From: Eremophila alpestris peregrina
Taxonomy: Eukaryota; Chordata; Aves; Passeriformes; Alaudidae
DNA length: 64,000 nucleotides
Reading direction: 5' to 3'
Assembly (NCBI GenBank): GCA_009792885.1
Contig: WMCF01000029.1
Location: 5,660,000-5,723,999 of the forward strand
The position numbers and the translations under genes were made by a program. Of the stretch, positions 1-13,650 are shown piece after piece. The stretch's first letter is position 1. Each line of letters opens with the position of its first letter. The notes under the pieces were generated by a model. The model did no database searches, was not told where the DNA came from, and saw only the letters and a program-made list of their open reading frames with translations.

Positions 1-3000
1 GTTAGGAAGTTGAAACTTAAAATCAAAAATAAAGAAAAATCTTGAGTTTACTCTTTTCCCCTGAATAAAACCTCTCTTGTATAAACAGACCATTTTTCAG
101 ATATTTTGATTGATAAGTTTCTTCTTTTTGGGTTTGTGTTTCTTTGTATTATTTTGATTTAATGCAATATTTATTTAACCCAATGTACTTTGTAACTCCT
201 TTTTCCTGAAATTAGAAAAAAAGCTATTAAAAAACCCCAAACAGTTGTAAAGTAACCGTCTCCCAAAACCTTCTCCTTTTTTCCCTTCCTATGTATGTAT
301 AACAGTAAAAACATCCCTGCCAAGAATACTGCATTTCAAATTGAAAACACTGGAAAAAATCCTACTGGAAGTCAGCAATGCAGTAGATTTGAATAAAAAA
401 GGAAAGAAAGCAGAATTGTAGTTGTTAATTATTAATCATCAATAAAATGTAATAGCACTGAAGAAAGGTACAAAGCAAAAGGTTAATACTCACCTTACAA
501 TATTTATAATGCTGGTGGCTGATATCAGACACTGAAGGAATCAATCAAATAGGCAATGGGGTCACAGACATCAAGAACAGGCTCTTAAAAACCAATTCTG
601 AAAGCAAGGCATGTGCCAGGTGCCTTACACAGGTAGTAAAAAGATCAATTCATAGAATTAATACATGCTTCTAAATTTTTTATGCTACATTTAGAACAGA
701 ATTGCATGGCCTGTAATGAAAGAAGATGCATGGCAGCATCTGGAAAAATTTAACAGTTTCAAGTCAACAGGCACAGAAAATGAGCTGAGAAGCTCTATGA
801 ACTACTGTCCAATTCTTTACAAGGCCAAACAATCTAAGGAAACCCCAAGCACAAATGTTGCCAGTGCTATTACAGTGCTGTAAGCAGTAAAAGTGGTGGC
901 TGGGAAATCAGAAAGTGGTCAGTCTTCTGCAAATCCTGGAACAGATAACTTGTACTGGGCAATACAGATTCAAATATCATCAATGCCAGGCAGCAGCCAA
1001 AATATAATAACTGATGTTTTCCTAGCAAGTCAGTGCTGTTAAAAGCCTGTTCTCTTTTCAGAGAGTTGCACAGCAGTTTGACAAACACAGATGTGTCAGT
1101 GCAGTCCTCCTGGGCTCCTCCAAGCCACCTGGCTTCAGACAAAAAGCTTGCTCAGAGGATTGAAAAGAGAATATTTCTTAGTTTTCCAACTTTCTAAAGC
1201 AACCTCAGACATCTAACACTAATGTCAGGCCACAAACGTTAGGAGATACTCATTCCAAGAGAAATCATCTTACAAAAAGTGTTTGGAAATACACTGCACA
1301 AAATGGAGTCATGAAAGGAAAGGCAATTGCAGAAGCTGCCTACACACCCAGGAAATTACTTCTTTTTCAGGAAAAATGTGTTGTTTTTCCATTTAACTTG
1401 ATGTCCTCTCTCATTAATAAAGGCACCCCTGAATATGCATTTTCATGGGAACACTGCTTTGTTGTTGAATATGCAACAAACATAATTTTGCCTTTCTAGC
1501 TGGAACTGTCTCCATAAACCTCAACTTTCATCTGTTTTATTGACTTCCTCCTGTTATTCAAACACAAAAAGTAAAGATAGCTTAATATTGCCACATAATT
1601 TGTGGTGTCAACCTGCAAGAACTATGTTACTATTATAGAACAACCCAGGAACACAGCTATAATGGAAAAATAATAACCCAGCAGGCTCAAGACACATTCA
1701 GCACATGCTAAGCAATACCATCAGCTTCTAAAAGTCAGTATCTGCATAGAAGCAGCAAAAGATCCATGTCCTCTTTCAATTTCTCAGAATAATATTTTAG
1801 GTGGCAGTGATTTATTTCTTCTCACATATTCAAGCTTTTTGCCCTCTCACATTACATATTAACATTTCAATAAAAATATAATAAAAACTCAGAGGCTCTG
1901 AACTTGATGGATGAGGATGCAAAGAAGGGTGAAACGTAAATGTAAATGTGCCTTTGTGCTAAACTGTTACTGAACAACCAATTTAAAGGAGTATGGTTCA
2001 AAATTGTGAATAGAATTGAATTTCAATAGAACTAAGTATCTCTGACACTTAAGAAAATACATTCTTTATTGTCAATGGGAAAAGGAGGTATTTCCTGTGT
2101 AATGCAACTGTCCAAAATCCACCATTCATTAATACCAATCGAACATGACAATGACAAACTGAATACTTACTCAAATAAGATTTGGACCCCTTGTCTTTTT
2201 AAAAGTAAATATGTATTTTGGTGCTCTTACAAGCAGAATTATTTCCAGACCACCAGTATGTTGGGAAACATATTTCCTTCCAGAAATCTCTGTCATAATT
2301 TTAGCTTTCCAAAACACTGAATTCATCTCAGACTTGCAGCCCAAGTTCTGCAGCCTCTTATTCCGAATGCATTGAAATTGCAATGATAATCATGTTATTG
2401 CTAAATGAAAAACAGGGTCACATTATGTTAATGTTATCAGCTTTAGTATTCAGATTTTTGCACTATTTAATGTTTTTAACTTTATACTTGTAATTAAGTA
2501 ATTTTCATCAAATTACTCCCTCACACAAAAGGCACAGTAGAATAAAAACTCATACAAATATATGTATCCTGAATAGGAAGTTATTGCATGACATCAATAA
2601 AACTGATATCTTCGGATTAATGAAAATTATTGTCACATAGATACAAAAAGAATAAATACAATTTTAACATAATACTGTTGCTTTCTTCTGATCTCTCAAG
2701 ATACAAATAAGCAATTAACCTGCACTTCAATTTTCAAAGAAAAAAGACTCCTTTTGTTGGATAAGAGGGTATTTGGGGTCATGCTGGAAACCAGAAAGTG
2801 GAATGGAAGGTCTGGAATTCTGCTGCAGCTACTCTGGGCACAAAGGTGATGTAGAAGAAATTGTCAATAACTGAGTGCTGACTGTGCATTTCCAGGTTTA
2901 TATTTATCATATTTATACTGTTAAAAGGAACAAAAATATATCTTGACTCCTAATACATTTTGCTACACCCCCAAATTTGGGTATTTATATATGTCTTTAA

Positions 3001-6000
3001 TTTAAGCCTTTCAAATGCTTGAAATGGGATTTGTATTGATTGAAATCTACCAAACTGAACAAAGTAGATTGTGCAGAATATTCCAAATAGACAATCCAAA
3101 GAGTTCACATAAAGCTTGAGAAACCAACTAAATCCACAAATTATAGAATTGAGAAACAATGGTTGAACATAGATAGAATGAGATCTGAGACAACAATAAT
3201 AAGATTATATCAGTTTACAATGCATTTTATTAAATGAAAGTACCGTTAGAATTAATGGAGTATTTTTCTTCAAATTAGATTTGCTTTGTAGATTTCCTCA
3301 GGAGTCAGTTAAGCCTGAAGAAAATCAGTTTGCTAAACTTAAGTTAAAAATATTTAAAGCAGCAAATCTAATCTAAGGTCTAATACATGTCAGAATGGAT
3401 AAATTCAAAGCTAGAGGCTCCAGTCTTCCAGCATGGCTTCAGCTCTGACTGATTCCAGCAATACACAGAGTGAAAGGGATCCAGCCTGAACACAGGGGGT
3501 CATTTTTACTGTTTGGACATCTATTATTCAAAGTACAATATGTGTCGAAAACAAAGGATCTTTCAGATAGATAACTGTTACTTTTAAAAATGTGTAAGTA
3601 TTTAAAGCTATCAAACAAATCAAGTGAAAGGACAGACAGTAAAACTATATGGTCAAAACAGATCACTGCCTCATACACCTATGGTATTATCTTACTTTCA
3701 TTGCAACTGAATTAAAGCCAAACTTTTTTCCTCAGTGTAAGCAGCACTAATAGTCCTCAGTAGGTCTATTTTTGCAATAGTTTTTCCCAGAAGAAAATGG
3801 GTTGGGTTGGGGTTTTTTTTTCTAATGAGAAATATATTATTTCACCTCAAATTAATTTAGAATTGATTGATGGGAAAATTAAACCTTGGACAGAAAGCAA
3901 TTGTGGAGCTTTTTTTAGCCAATAGGGAAACGCTCTACAAAATTACGGTGTGCAGAGGCAGCTGTTGCTATGGAAACTGTTTTGCAACCTTAAATGTAAC
4001 AGCAAGTACCAGGTGTCTGCTGTAATGAGGCTTTAAGGCAATTACAAATTGTAAATAAAGTTTGCTGCCAAACTGGTGTAGCGATACGGGTGGATTTAAA
4101 GCAGGTATGATCTGCACACCTAAAGGACAAACTGTCTCTGGATAACGTGTGGGGACAAGGGGCTGGTGGCCAGCACAAAGCTCTTGGCACTGCTGGGCAG
4201 GACCCTGCTCCCAGCCCCAGAGCAAGGATCCGAGCTGGGCTGTGGCAGGAGTCACAGAGCAGAGTGCACGGCCAGCAAAGGACACATGTCTGGGACAGAC
4301 AACTGACTGCACCTCTGGTCACCCCCCGAGCTGGAGGAACCACAGCTCCACAGCTAAAGGAAAGGGCAGTGCCCACACGGGGAGGAGCTCTCTCAGCTGC
4401 AAGGGACATTCCCACTTACACACAGACATTTCCTTCCAGCACTGACTCAGCTTCTTCTGAATGCTCACAAGTAGTAACAGATAGGTTCCCCCTGTATCCT
4501 GACAGTGGTATATATCAAAATTAACCTGCTGCCTTTCTGGGGTATTTTAGAAGACTATGGTACATTTATTCCTGCATTTCAATGATGGACTTCAATTTCC
4601 AAAGCCCCAGCTCTTAAAATGCACTTTGCTAAGTGGCACCACGGAAGTTACTCACATTGCCATTAATGAGTCAGAGCCCAAAGCTGGCATTGTTGAAGTC
4701 AATTAAATTTTCTTTGGATTAGGTCATTTTTGGTAAGTACATCTTTACAGACTTTGCGTTGAAGAAGATTCTAAAAGGTTCCTCTTCTGAAATCTCTGTG
4801 TTTCTACCAGACACTTTTGGGTTTCTTAGATCCTTGGGCTTCTTTCAGAAATTCTGAACAGGTACATGGTAACAGACCCATCTCAGAGCCATTTCCTGGG
4901 GAAGACAACTGCTGCTTGGGGTTTGGCTGCTGGCTGGGGTTAAACCAGGACCCTGCAACACTGACTTTATCTCTGCCAAGGGCATCCCACCCCAGGAAAA
5001 GAGGATGAAGGGAAGCTCAGTCCCACCTGTCTGCACACACCAGCACAACTGTAACCAGTCTGGGGACAACCCTGAGGGATGTCTCCACACATGCCAGCAG
5101 TTACAATCTCCTGGGCTTGCTCAGGCATTTCTAAGCCAACATAACATTAATGATTTGACATGGAAAGAAATCCTTGGTAAAAAACAAACCCACTTAAAAC
5201 TTATGCAAGAGAAAATTGTATTCTTCAATACAGATTTTCCCAGCATTCCCACTTGCTACAGGGAGTCTCTGGTTGCTGCCTGATGAAATTTGTTTCTCAT
5301 TATAATCACATGAACTCCAAATGATTGCATTTATTGAAGTGCACATGACTATTTTTGGTCAGTTAGTGCATAAGAGAAGCCCTGGAAGTCATGCCTTGTA
5401 TTCCAGACACAACATAAATTTGACTACAGCTTTACAACACAGTATCAGAAAGTCAAGTAATGGCAACCGTGACAAAGAGCCAACTCTGGAAAAAGCAAAA
5501 GCACATTCATCTGTCCCTGTAGTGCTGGGGGGGTGGAAGGAAGGGAGGAAGAGGTGCAGTGGAGCATAGTCATTTATCTCAATTATTGTCTGCTTCCCCT
5601 AAATCAGTTCTGACAAGAATTACATTTCATAATATCAGATATTCTCCCAGCCTTGTTGGGTTTGGTTCTCTCTCTCCACATTAACAAGTTCACTGATGTC
5701 TCCCTGAACCACATCTCCTGCTGAAGAAGCCCTGGGCTGGGTGGCCCATCAACACCCACACACCCTGTCCATGCCTTTGCCCTTGAGAATGGAGTACCCC
5801 TAAGAGAAGGTGTTTGTTCTTCTGGTCCCAGCCAGAAGACCTTATCTGCAAATGATTAATATGATTTTAACAGTGCATAGATGTGCAGCAATAGAAGAAA
5901 AGCAGGAATAGCAGAGGTGACTTCTTCCAAGGGAATTTTCTTTAAAGAGGAAAAAATGGTTTTCAAATTGTGCTGTAAGTTGTTAAAAATTTTATCTTAC

Positions 6001-8851
6001 TTCAAATACATGATGACTCTTTTTTGCTATCTTTGCTTTTAGTTGAGTTATGGGACTCATGAACTAATGCATATTTGATTTCTTTGATATACAAAAGAAT
6101 AAAGCATTTTATGTTTTCAATATTAGTAATTGACAGAAATCTAACCTAAAGATAATTACATTGATAAGGCTACTTTGCTAAATGAGATAACATACCTTTC
6201 TACTGTAATGTTATCAGGAACACAGTAATAGAGAAACTTTGATCCCACAATGGGGAAAATAGCATTTTTTAAAAAGGCTTTGATTATTTTTTTTCCTTTT
6301 GCAAAAAGAGAGAGATCCCAGCAGAGTGTATATTACAGTACCACCATGAATATTAAACCCTTTGGTTCAGTGCAGCCATTACTTTTGTTCTCTTTCTCTG
6401 TCTTTCAATCTCTTATCTTGTGGAGGTTCATCCTGAAATAAAAACACTAACAACAACCATTCCACAAGCTGCCTTGCCTTTAACCTGGTATTTTTGAAGA
6501 GAGAAAAGCTGTATCCTTGTCTTAACCTTTCTATACTTTAAATATTCCAGCATTACCATGGTCAGAACACCTTCAATGACAAATCTTTTTTTAATTTATT
6601 TAACCCCTCCAGGGAAGAGCCTTTTTCCTGCCATTGGATTTTTCATGTTGAGAGGCTAGAACAGGAGAACATGCACAGCTTTGTGTCCAGCTGGTAGGAA
6701 CATCAATTTTTCCTTTTAACTACATCAGGTATCATGCTCCAGTGAATGAAAGTGAAAACACTTTTCATTTATTGGACAGTTTTCCATTTCTTTTGTTATC
6801 TATTGCTATTTCAACAGATCTCCAATGTTTTACTTCCCAAATACTGTCACTAAAGATGAACAAATTATGGCTGGTCCTGCCTTTGTTTCAATGCCTTTCA
6901 GAGGGAGAAAGAGATTTTTAAATGTTATTCAGTCCATCAAGAGTTTTAGGACAGAATGATATTGATCAAAATGATTTATACAGAATAATTAAGTTCAGCA
7001 ATTGATCAAGAATGCAGGTCCCTATTGGTGCTTTAGAATAACCATAATAAACAGTGAGATGGCCACCTGAGAGGCCAAAACTGATAGCAAGTAACATATT
7101 GGAAGCACTAATTATCATGAAGTTCAAATACATCAGGAAGATTAAAAGGGATCTACAGAAGGAAGATTATGACCTAATTTCTTTTCCACTTCACTAGTGA
7201 AGTGGTAAATATAACAATGAAATATAACAGAGAAGTACCAGAACCTCTGGAAAGAATCTGATGCTGCTCTGCCCAAAAAAAAATTACTTACAAGGACAGA
7301 GGTCATCAGCCAGAAAAAGAAACTTTGAGGAACATTAAATATAACATTAAGGACAGAAATTTTCCTGGAGCAGAAAACAAACAAAACCATGAACTGTGTT
7401 GAACATGGCTAACATGACACCAAAAACGTTTTCCTTTATAAGTGCATAAACAATGATACAAAGTAGTTCTGCAAAAGAAACCACTTTGTTGTTTAGAAGA
7501 TGTCTTCTGGATAGTTCATAGAGCACGTTTCAACATTTCATAGTACAAAGTATACATTCAGAATTATCAAATTTATTATTAAAGGAGAGGACAAATTTCT
7601 CAGCTGCTTGCAATCACACTTTCCTGTGTCCTCATTAGCTCTTAGGAGCCTGTGCAAGATATTTTTGGAAAGAGCACACAGTTCAATATCCAGCCTTTCC
7701 CTTGGGACATTGGTGTCACTTAGTTATGAGGCAATTCTCATAATTAAATTCACCAGAAGACATTACAATTTGTATGTCTCAACCCAAATAAATTAAAAAT
7801 ATAAATAGGAAAACATTGCAGCATTCTGTGCATCCTCCAGCTTCTTATTCCTCTTGGTTCCCTTTCTGTCCTCCAGAGTTCTCTGCCTAAAGTGGGAGTC
7901 TTAAAGGCTCCCACATGGATGCCAGTTTTCCTCCTAAACAATCCAGCATCAACACCTCCTGGACATTCACTGGTTCATCAGCTGCACCTTGATTTACATT
8001 TCATTTTAGTTCTATATTTGTTAGAACCATTTCCTCAATGGGAACAAATTTTTCCCATCATTCCCAACAAAGAAAAGTCAGTTCAAGGGAAAACTTGCAA
8101 AGTACAGTAAGCAAAATCTTTTCAAAATCAGAATGTCAGAACTGCTTTTCATAGGTGAGATGACAATAAAACTTTAAAATACAAACTTAAATAAATCTAT
8201 TTCAGTAGTACTGCATCCTTAACAAGAAACTCTGTATAAAGCAGCACATTTCACAGCCCTGCCCTTGCCATATTTCCTACCTCATTATGTCACACTACTT
8301 AGACTTGCTGAGATTTCTTATAGAAGAAAAAGATCCAAGAAGCATTCACATACAGAATCATTAATTTCTCTCAGATGAATGATGGTTCTCATGATTGTTA
8401 TTCATTATTTCAGGCAGTCAAACACCAAGATTTGTGTAAAAAACCATGTCCATATTCACCAATCACAGCTGAAAGACCCAAGAAATTATCCTGAGTAGGT
8501 TTTGATGAGTCAACCAGTTGGTAACTTTTCATGCAGCAGAAAATTCTGGTTCACTGGTTATTGGCACAAGGTTCCTGAGCTATGAAGCTGGAAAGAGAAT
8601 TAAGGGTGATCTGGAAACTCCTGTTAAGCAGAGAAATAGTTTCAGTTATATGTTTGACTTCTAGTTTGCTCACTGTCTCCAGAACTGGAATTTAATGGCA
8701 GTGGCATGGAGGAAATAAATGGGGCCTTGTATTACTTTACCTGCTAATCTAACTCCATTGCAGCCAATTAGTTAAAATAACATGAATTTGCTCCAAGGCT
8801 TTTATCACTTCAGCCTTGTCTTTTTTAATAAATCAAACATTATTAAAAAGA
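1..8851. other. AT-rich non-coding stretch, left end
   Basis: Apart from the weak exon candidate at 494-531, no gene is recognised. Small ORFs are all under about 145 codons with no familiar domain. A locally GC-richer segment at about 4147-4430 has open frames on both strands. It is CpG-poor and shows no protein signature. Probably intergenic sequence of the desert beside RSL24D1. Confidence 0.6.
494..531 (-). ncRNA. candidate small exon (38 nt)
   Basis: The acceptor is gattccttcag|TGTCTG and the donor TGTAAG|gtgagt, both close to consensus. It is on the minus strand at the far left of the window. There is no link to the other candidates beyond orientation, and a 38-nt segment this far away could easily be chance. 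Confidence 0.12.
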
Positions 8852-8933
8852 GAATTCAATAAAGTTGCAGTTCTATTTGGGATATATTAAAAGAATTCAA
8901 TAAAGTTGCAGTTATATTTGGGATATATTAAAA
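8852..8933 (+). repeat. 41-bp tandem duplication (2 copies)
   Basis: Copies at 8852-8892 and 8893-8933 differ at one position (c versus a). Each begins gaattcaataaagttgcag and ends ggatatattaaaa. Near-identity implies a recent local duplication. Intergenic. Confidence 0.95.
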
Positions 8934-11900
8934 ATAAATTGATGTGATACCGACAGACAACTCACAAGTTGGTTCTTTCACTTATAAAATGCATAACACC
9001 ATAACAACCAATAGAACTAAGCAAAATAAAATTCAAGGAATGACATTTTTGAATTTCTAGATTAGGCAAGCCTATGAAAGAGGTTTTATGCACATAGTGA
9101 TATGCAAACTGAAAATTCTTGCACTACTTATATTAATTAACACCAAAAAAATTTGTGTTATGACTGAAAAACTTTAAAGTATAACTGAAACATTACTAGC
9201 AATTTTTTTTGTTCAGTGATTATAAAGGTAGAAATAATCTATTATTCTCCCATGAAATAGAGAGAAAAAATGAACATCTGAAAAAAATAATTGTGAAAAA
9301 ACCAGAGACATTCACATGCATAGAATCTGCTTCAATTATGACTATCCCAGACTGCTGGCTGCTGGGCAGAGGTGGCTCCCCTGCAATTACTAATGGTCAT
9401 GAAAAGATTAAACACCTTCAACTGCTCTTTCTAAGTTTTAGTGATGTTTTCCCGTTCAGCTCTTTTTACCATTCTTAAACTCTAAGAGATCAAGGGATAA
9501 CTCAAACCCTAGGTCTTTGACCCAGATTGCCTGCGGGTGGTCAGGGTATCAGAAGTCTGCAGTGATGGGTACACTACTATTCCTCTCAAAGAGTACCTGA
9601 CAATCAAAGTTTGATGTGTAACTTCCAATAATGCCGTTAATGGAGATCTTTCCATAATAATCATTGTAGGTTTCATTCCCTCAGCACAGAGCATAAACCT
9701 GAGATTTCTTCAGTCATTTTCATCTCCATATTTTCATTAACCTCCACTGGGAACATAGTTTTCAGTAATTCTGCTCTTCAAAGAGGGTATGGACCTGCAA
9801 CACTTTCCTCCTGTCCACACCCAAAACATTTTAGTGCAAGACACAAACAAATATTATTAAAAGTATAGTCATGTATTTATCTGAATACTTTCTAGGTTTC
9901 CTACAGCTATTTTTCCCATCTACAAAATGTTTTTTCCACTCCAACAGTTCCACAAAGATCCAATTAACTCCATTTAGCAATTACTATTTCCTTGACCTTT
10001 CTTACTTGAATTAACTTCTCTGGGTTTAGTTTGCATTTTCATATGCTAAAACACCTAGGAGGTATGCAGTAGTGGCTATAAATAGTCATTTCCAATTATT
10101 ATTTCTCTGACCTTTTTGTCTCATATTCTTGCAAGTGTTCCCTCTCAGGGGAGCCAAATGACAATTCTGTCAGTAGTTTTTGGATACACTCTCTTCTCTC
10201 CTTTATACACTTCTGTTTCTCATATACAAAAAACCTGTAGCTTCCAAATTATAGTGCCTATATACATATTTATTGCACACAACCTCACACAGTTCTCCCA
10301 TCTTTGCTCTTTTTCTGCCCTTCTGTCTTTCCAGCAGTTCTGACCCTGGGGTTTTTTCCCAGAAAGAAGTAATAGTCTCACCTGATTTATTTAATTTCTA
10401 TTTATAGACACTTATAGAGACCTTCCTTTGTTTTCTAAGAAAAAAAAACAACTTTGGATCTTAACATGCCTTTGACCTGAAGTGCAGAGAGAAATGAGTG
10501 AAAATTGCTATCCCTCAGACTGCTGCAAGAGGATCTTGTGTGAAAAAAAGACCTGAAAGCCATATCTTGCAATTACAAGTTCACTGCTTAAAAAATATAT
10601 AATTCATATAAAACCTTGAAATAAACCTGTGTTTTCAGCTGCAAGCACCACCCAATTTTTCTGACTTCAGCACAATAAAATGTAACAATGCAATATTCTT
10701 GAATAAAAGCTTAAGAACAAAGGAGTAACATTATTTGCTACTGTTTATAGACAGTTATAGAGTGGAACTTTTGCAAACTTAAGCATCAAAACCTATCCCT
10801 GCTATAAAGCTCCACTACTCACAGTTGTCTGTTTCAGTGGAAAGCTCATTCAACTTTTGAGGCATGAAGGAGTCAGCAGTTTTAAACCACTTCACGTGTT
10901 TGGAGCAGTGTGTGGAAGCAGCAGTCAGAAATAAGCACTGCAGGTGATACTGGGTGGAACTGGGAGAACTGAGGTGAGGATGAGGACGCTGGCAGGTTTA
11001 AAGGAGTGAATGAGGATTTACTGACCTATTCCCTTGTTCTTTTATGGCTCCATTGATGCAGGACACACTCACACCTAGAGCTATAAAACATTTCAGTCCA
11101 ACCCAGGATGGCAGCCACCCAAGAGAGGTTTGTGTGTGAACCTGAGGGTTTAGTCTGGTGATCCCTGGAGCCCTGGAGGGGCCCTGCAGTATTTATAAAA
11201 GGTCTGCAAATGCAACTAAGAACAGAAAGCCCATTATCAGTAGGTTTAAACTTGCAATACAAGAAACTAAATTCAACCAATAGTGGTCCATAAGTGAAAA
11301 AAAGGTTGAAAGTTACCAATACATCAGGCAAGGCTCCTCCTGTAGATCACAACTGATCATATATAACCTTTTTTTTCTATTAATAACATGGCTGTAGTCT
11401 ATGAGGAGATGACAGATCAGAATTTGCCTGTAAAGTTATCCTGATTTTTGTCAATATGTACTGAGCAGTTCAAGTGACATCAGCCACATCCTAATCTCTA
11501 TTATATTAATTTAAATTTATAAGTGCTCTGCAGGATGAATACATGATGAAATTACCATATTTGCAATGCTGCTTAGGGGGAAAAAAGAGGTTACAGAAAA
11601 TAAGATCTAGAATATTTTCTTTTGAAGTTCTGCAGCTGGCAGTCTAATCTTGACAAAAGTTACAACAAATGTTTGAGATGTTCTGCAGTTTAATTTTAGT
11701 TCTTCAAACCTCTGATCTAAGTAAAAACCTACACCATTTGGAATTCTTTTAAAATTGCTTCTAGCACTCTTCAGAGAGCAACTTTTCCCACAGAATCACA
11801 GAGACTAATAGATAATGGCCTTTTTTCAGTAAGACTGCACATCAAGTCTATTGTTAGAAGATACCACAAGAAATTCAGATTTGACCTCCCACCTCAGCTG

Positions 11901-11981
11901 ATCAACAAATATAGCAGGATGGCAGTTTACTGATCTGCATTCACTCTAGAGAACACCAGAAAGGATTTAAACTTTCTGCAA

Positions 11982-12017
11982 AATCGATTGAATCAATTTT
12001 AATTGATTGTAATCAAT
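11982..12017. promoter_or_regulatory. cluster of ATTGATT/AATCAAT inverted motifs
   Basis: Aatcgatt (11982-11989) is followed by AATCAAT (11991-11997), ATTGATT (12002-12008) and AATCAAT (12011-12017), alternating in orientation with 4- and 2-nt spacers. ATTGATT-type cores are bound by CUT-homeodomain (ONECUT) and PBX-like factors in general knowledge. Whether this is an enhancer cannot be judged from one sequence. Confidence 0.2.
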
Positions 12018-13571
12018 ACTTTATCATGAAGGCAACTTCTATATTTCTTCAATTTTGCAAGGCTTTTAAATTCACAGTATGTTTATTGTACAGATATTTT
12101 AAAAATTCTGATCTCAAATCCTATAGTAGTGAAATAATCTGAATGAGAATCTTCCACAAAACCAGAGGTGTTAGATGGGTTTATGCTAGTGATTCATAGA
12201 AATGTTCCTTTTATTGAGGGAGCAAATAGCCAACCAGATCTGGAATACATCAAGAGATCACATTCTGCCTAAGGAGTAAAGCCTGAGTCTTTGACATTTT
12301 CCCATCATTAAGATTTCATAGAGCCATTTGTAAAAGTCAGGGACATCAGTCCTTGCATGCTGGCTCAACTCCAAGTTCTGCAATTACTGCCTGATTCCTT
12401 AAATTCCCCTGTGACTTTGAAATATCTTGTATAAAATCCCTACCACATTTTCCTTTGAGAGTATCTCTGCTTTTTGTGGTTCAGACTTGTATACCCTGAC
12501 TTCTAGATCAAAATTAACTTTACTGTTCTGTTCCCATCTCACTACTGGAAAGTCACAATGTCTCTTGATGCATAACATGCTCTGATTTCTCTCTAAACTA
12601 TGGCCCATGAAGCAGCAGCAAAACCAGAAGGTGCTCTCAGTCACACTCAAATGATTTCCACTAAAGAAATGGGTTAAATTTACTCCTAATGGTTCAGTCC
12701 AGGGAAGCAGGACTCTCAATTGCTGGTGCAAGAAAGACTCTGAAGTCTGCAAAGTTTAATTCCTAGAGTGGGAAGGCAGAGAGAGAAGTCCTGGTTATAA
12801 GATGTGAACTGCAAATACAGTTGTAACAGAGCAATTTTTTTTCTTTGTTTTTTCCTTCAAGCCTTGTGAGTTCCTGTTGTTATTTTGAGATTTGTATTTC
12901 CTCTGTCCATCTTTCCAGTCTCCTTCATACAGTTACTTTAAAAATCCATGTACAGTGCCGGGCCTTGCTACTGGTAGAGACAGCTTTGGAATCAAAACTC
13001 TAAACTCTCCCATTCTACAACCAAAATACATGCAAGATTTGACATAATTATATTTATCAGACTTGTAGTTTTGTTTGGGTTTTAATACTATATTTAATGA
13101 AAATAACACCTGTCACACAGAATTCTGTAAAAGGAAAAGAACCTCAGGAAATACCATGAAATTCTACTTTACCCTTTGACCCCACCACAGACAAGACCTG
13201 GATAATCCCCACATGCTGCTGGATTTCACTGTAAGGTTTTAATTTGCAGATAGTGAAACTGAAATTGCTTAGATTTGATGCAAACCACTCTACTGAAACA
13301 CTTCTGCTAAGATCTCAAATTCACCTTCTCCACACAACAATAACCCACTTGGCTAGAGCAAGAGCCCTTTCATTTATGAATATGAAATTTCAGCTAATAT
13401 CTAGCACCTCTGTGAAGGAAAGAAATGATTTACAGAAAAAAGTATCGTAAAAATATTAAAGATTACACTCAACTGCTTTGATTAGTATCTCAGAGCATGT
13501 GAAGTCTTCTCTGCAGTCATCAGAACTACTCCCAGCACAAGAAAGGGTCTGAGCTCGAGGCCATTCCACAC

Positions 13572-13650
13572 TGGCTGGCCAAGGTCATACAGCACATCTG
13601 TGACCAAAATGGGCAGGCAGCCCAAACCTCTTCCAACTCCTGCCTCCTCT
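13572..13650 (+). mobile_element. possible MIR-like relic
   Basis: It contains ggccaaggtcatacagcac, close to the MIR core tgcccaaggtcacacagc. This is followed by ggcaggcagcccaaacctcttccaactcctgcctcctct, resembling the MIR 3' end. Short and diverged. Confidence 0.4.

Noticed and set aside
11795..11815. Possible CR1 tail (cacagaatcacagag)
   Set aside because: Only about 15 nt resemble the reversed CR1 terminus, and nothing adjacent matches the CR1 body.
12399..12752. 117-codon minus-strand frame
   Set aside because: No recognised domain, and no convincing splice sites or promoter. A frame of this size is expected by chance in tens of kilobases.
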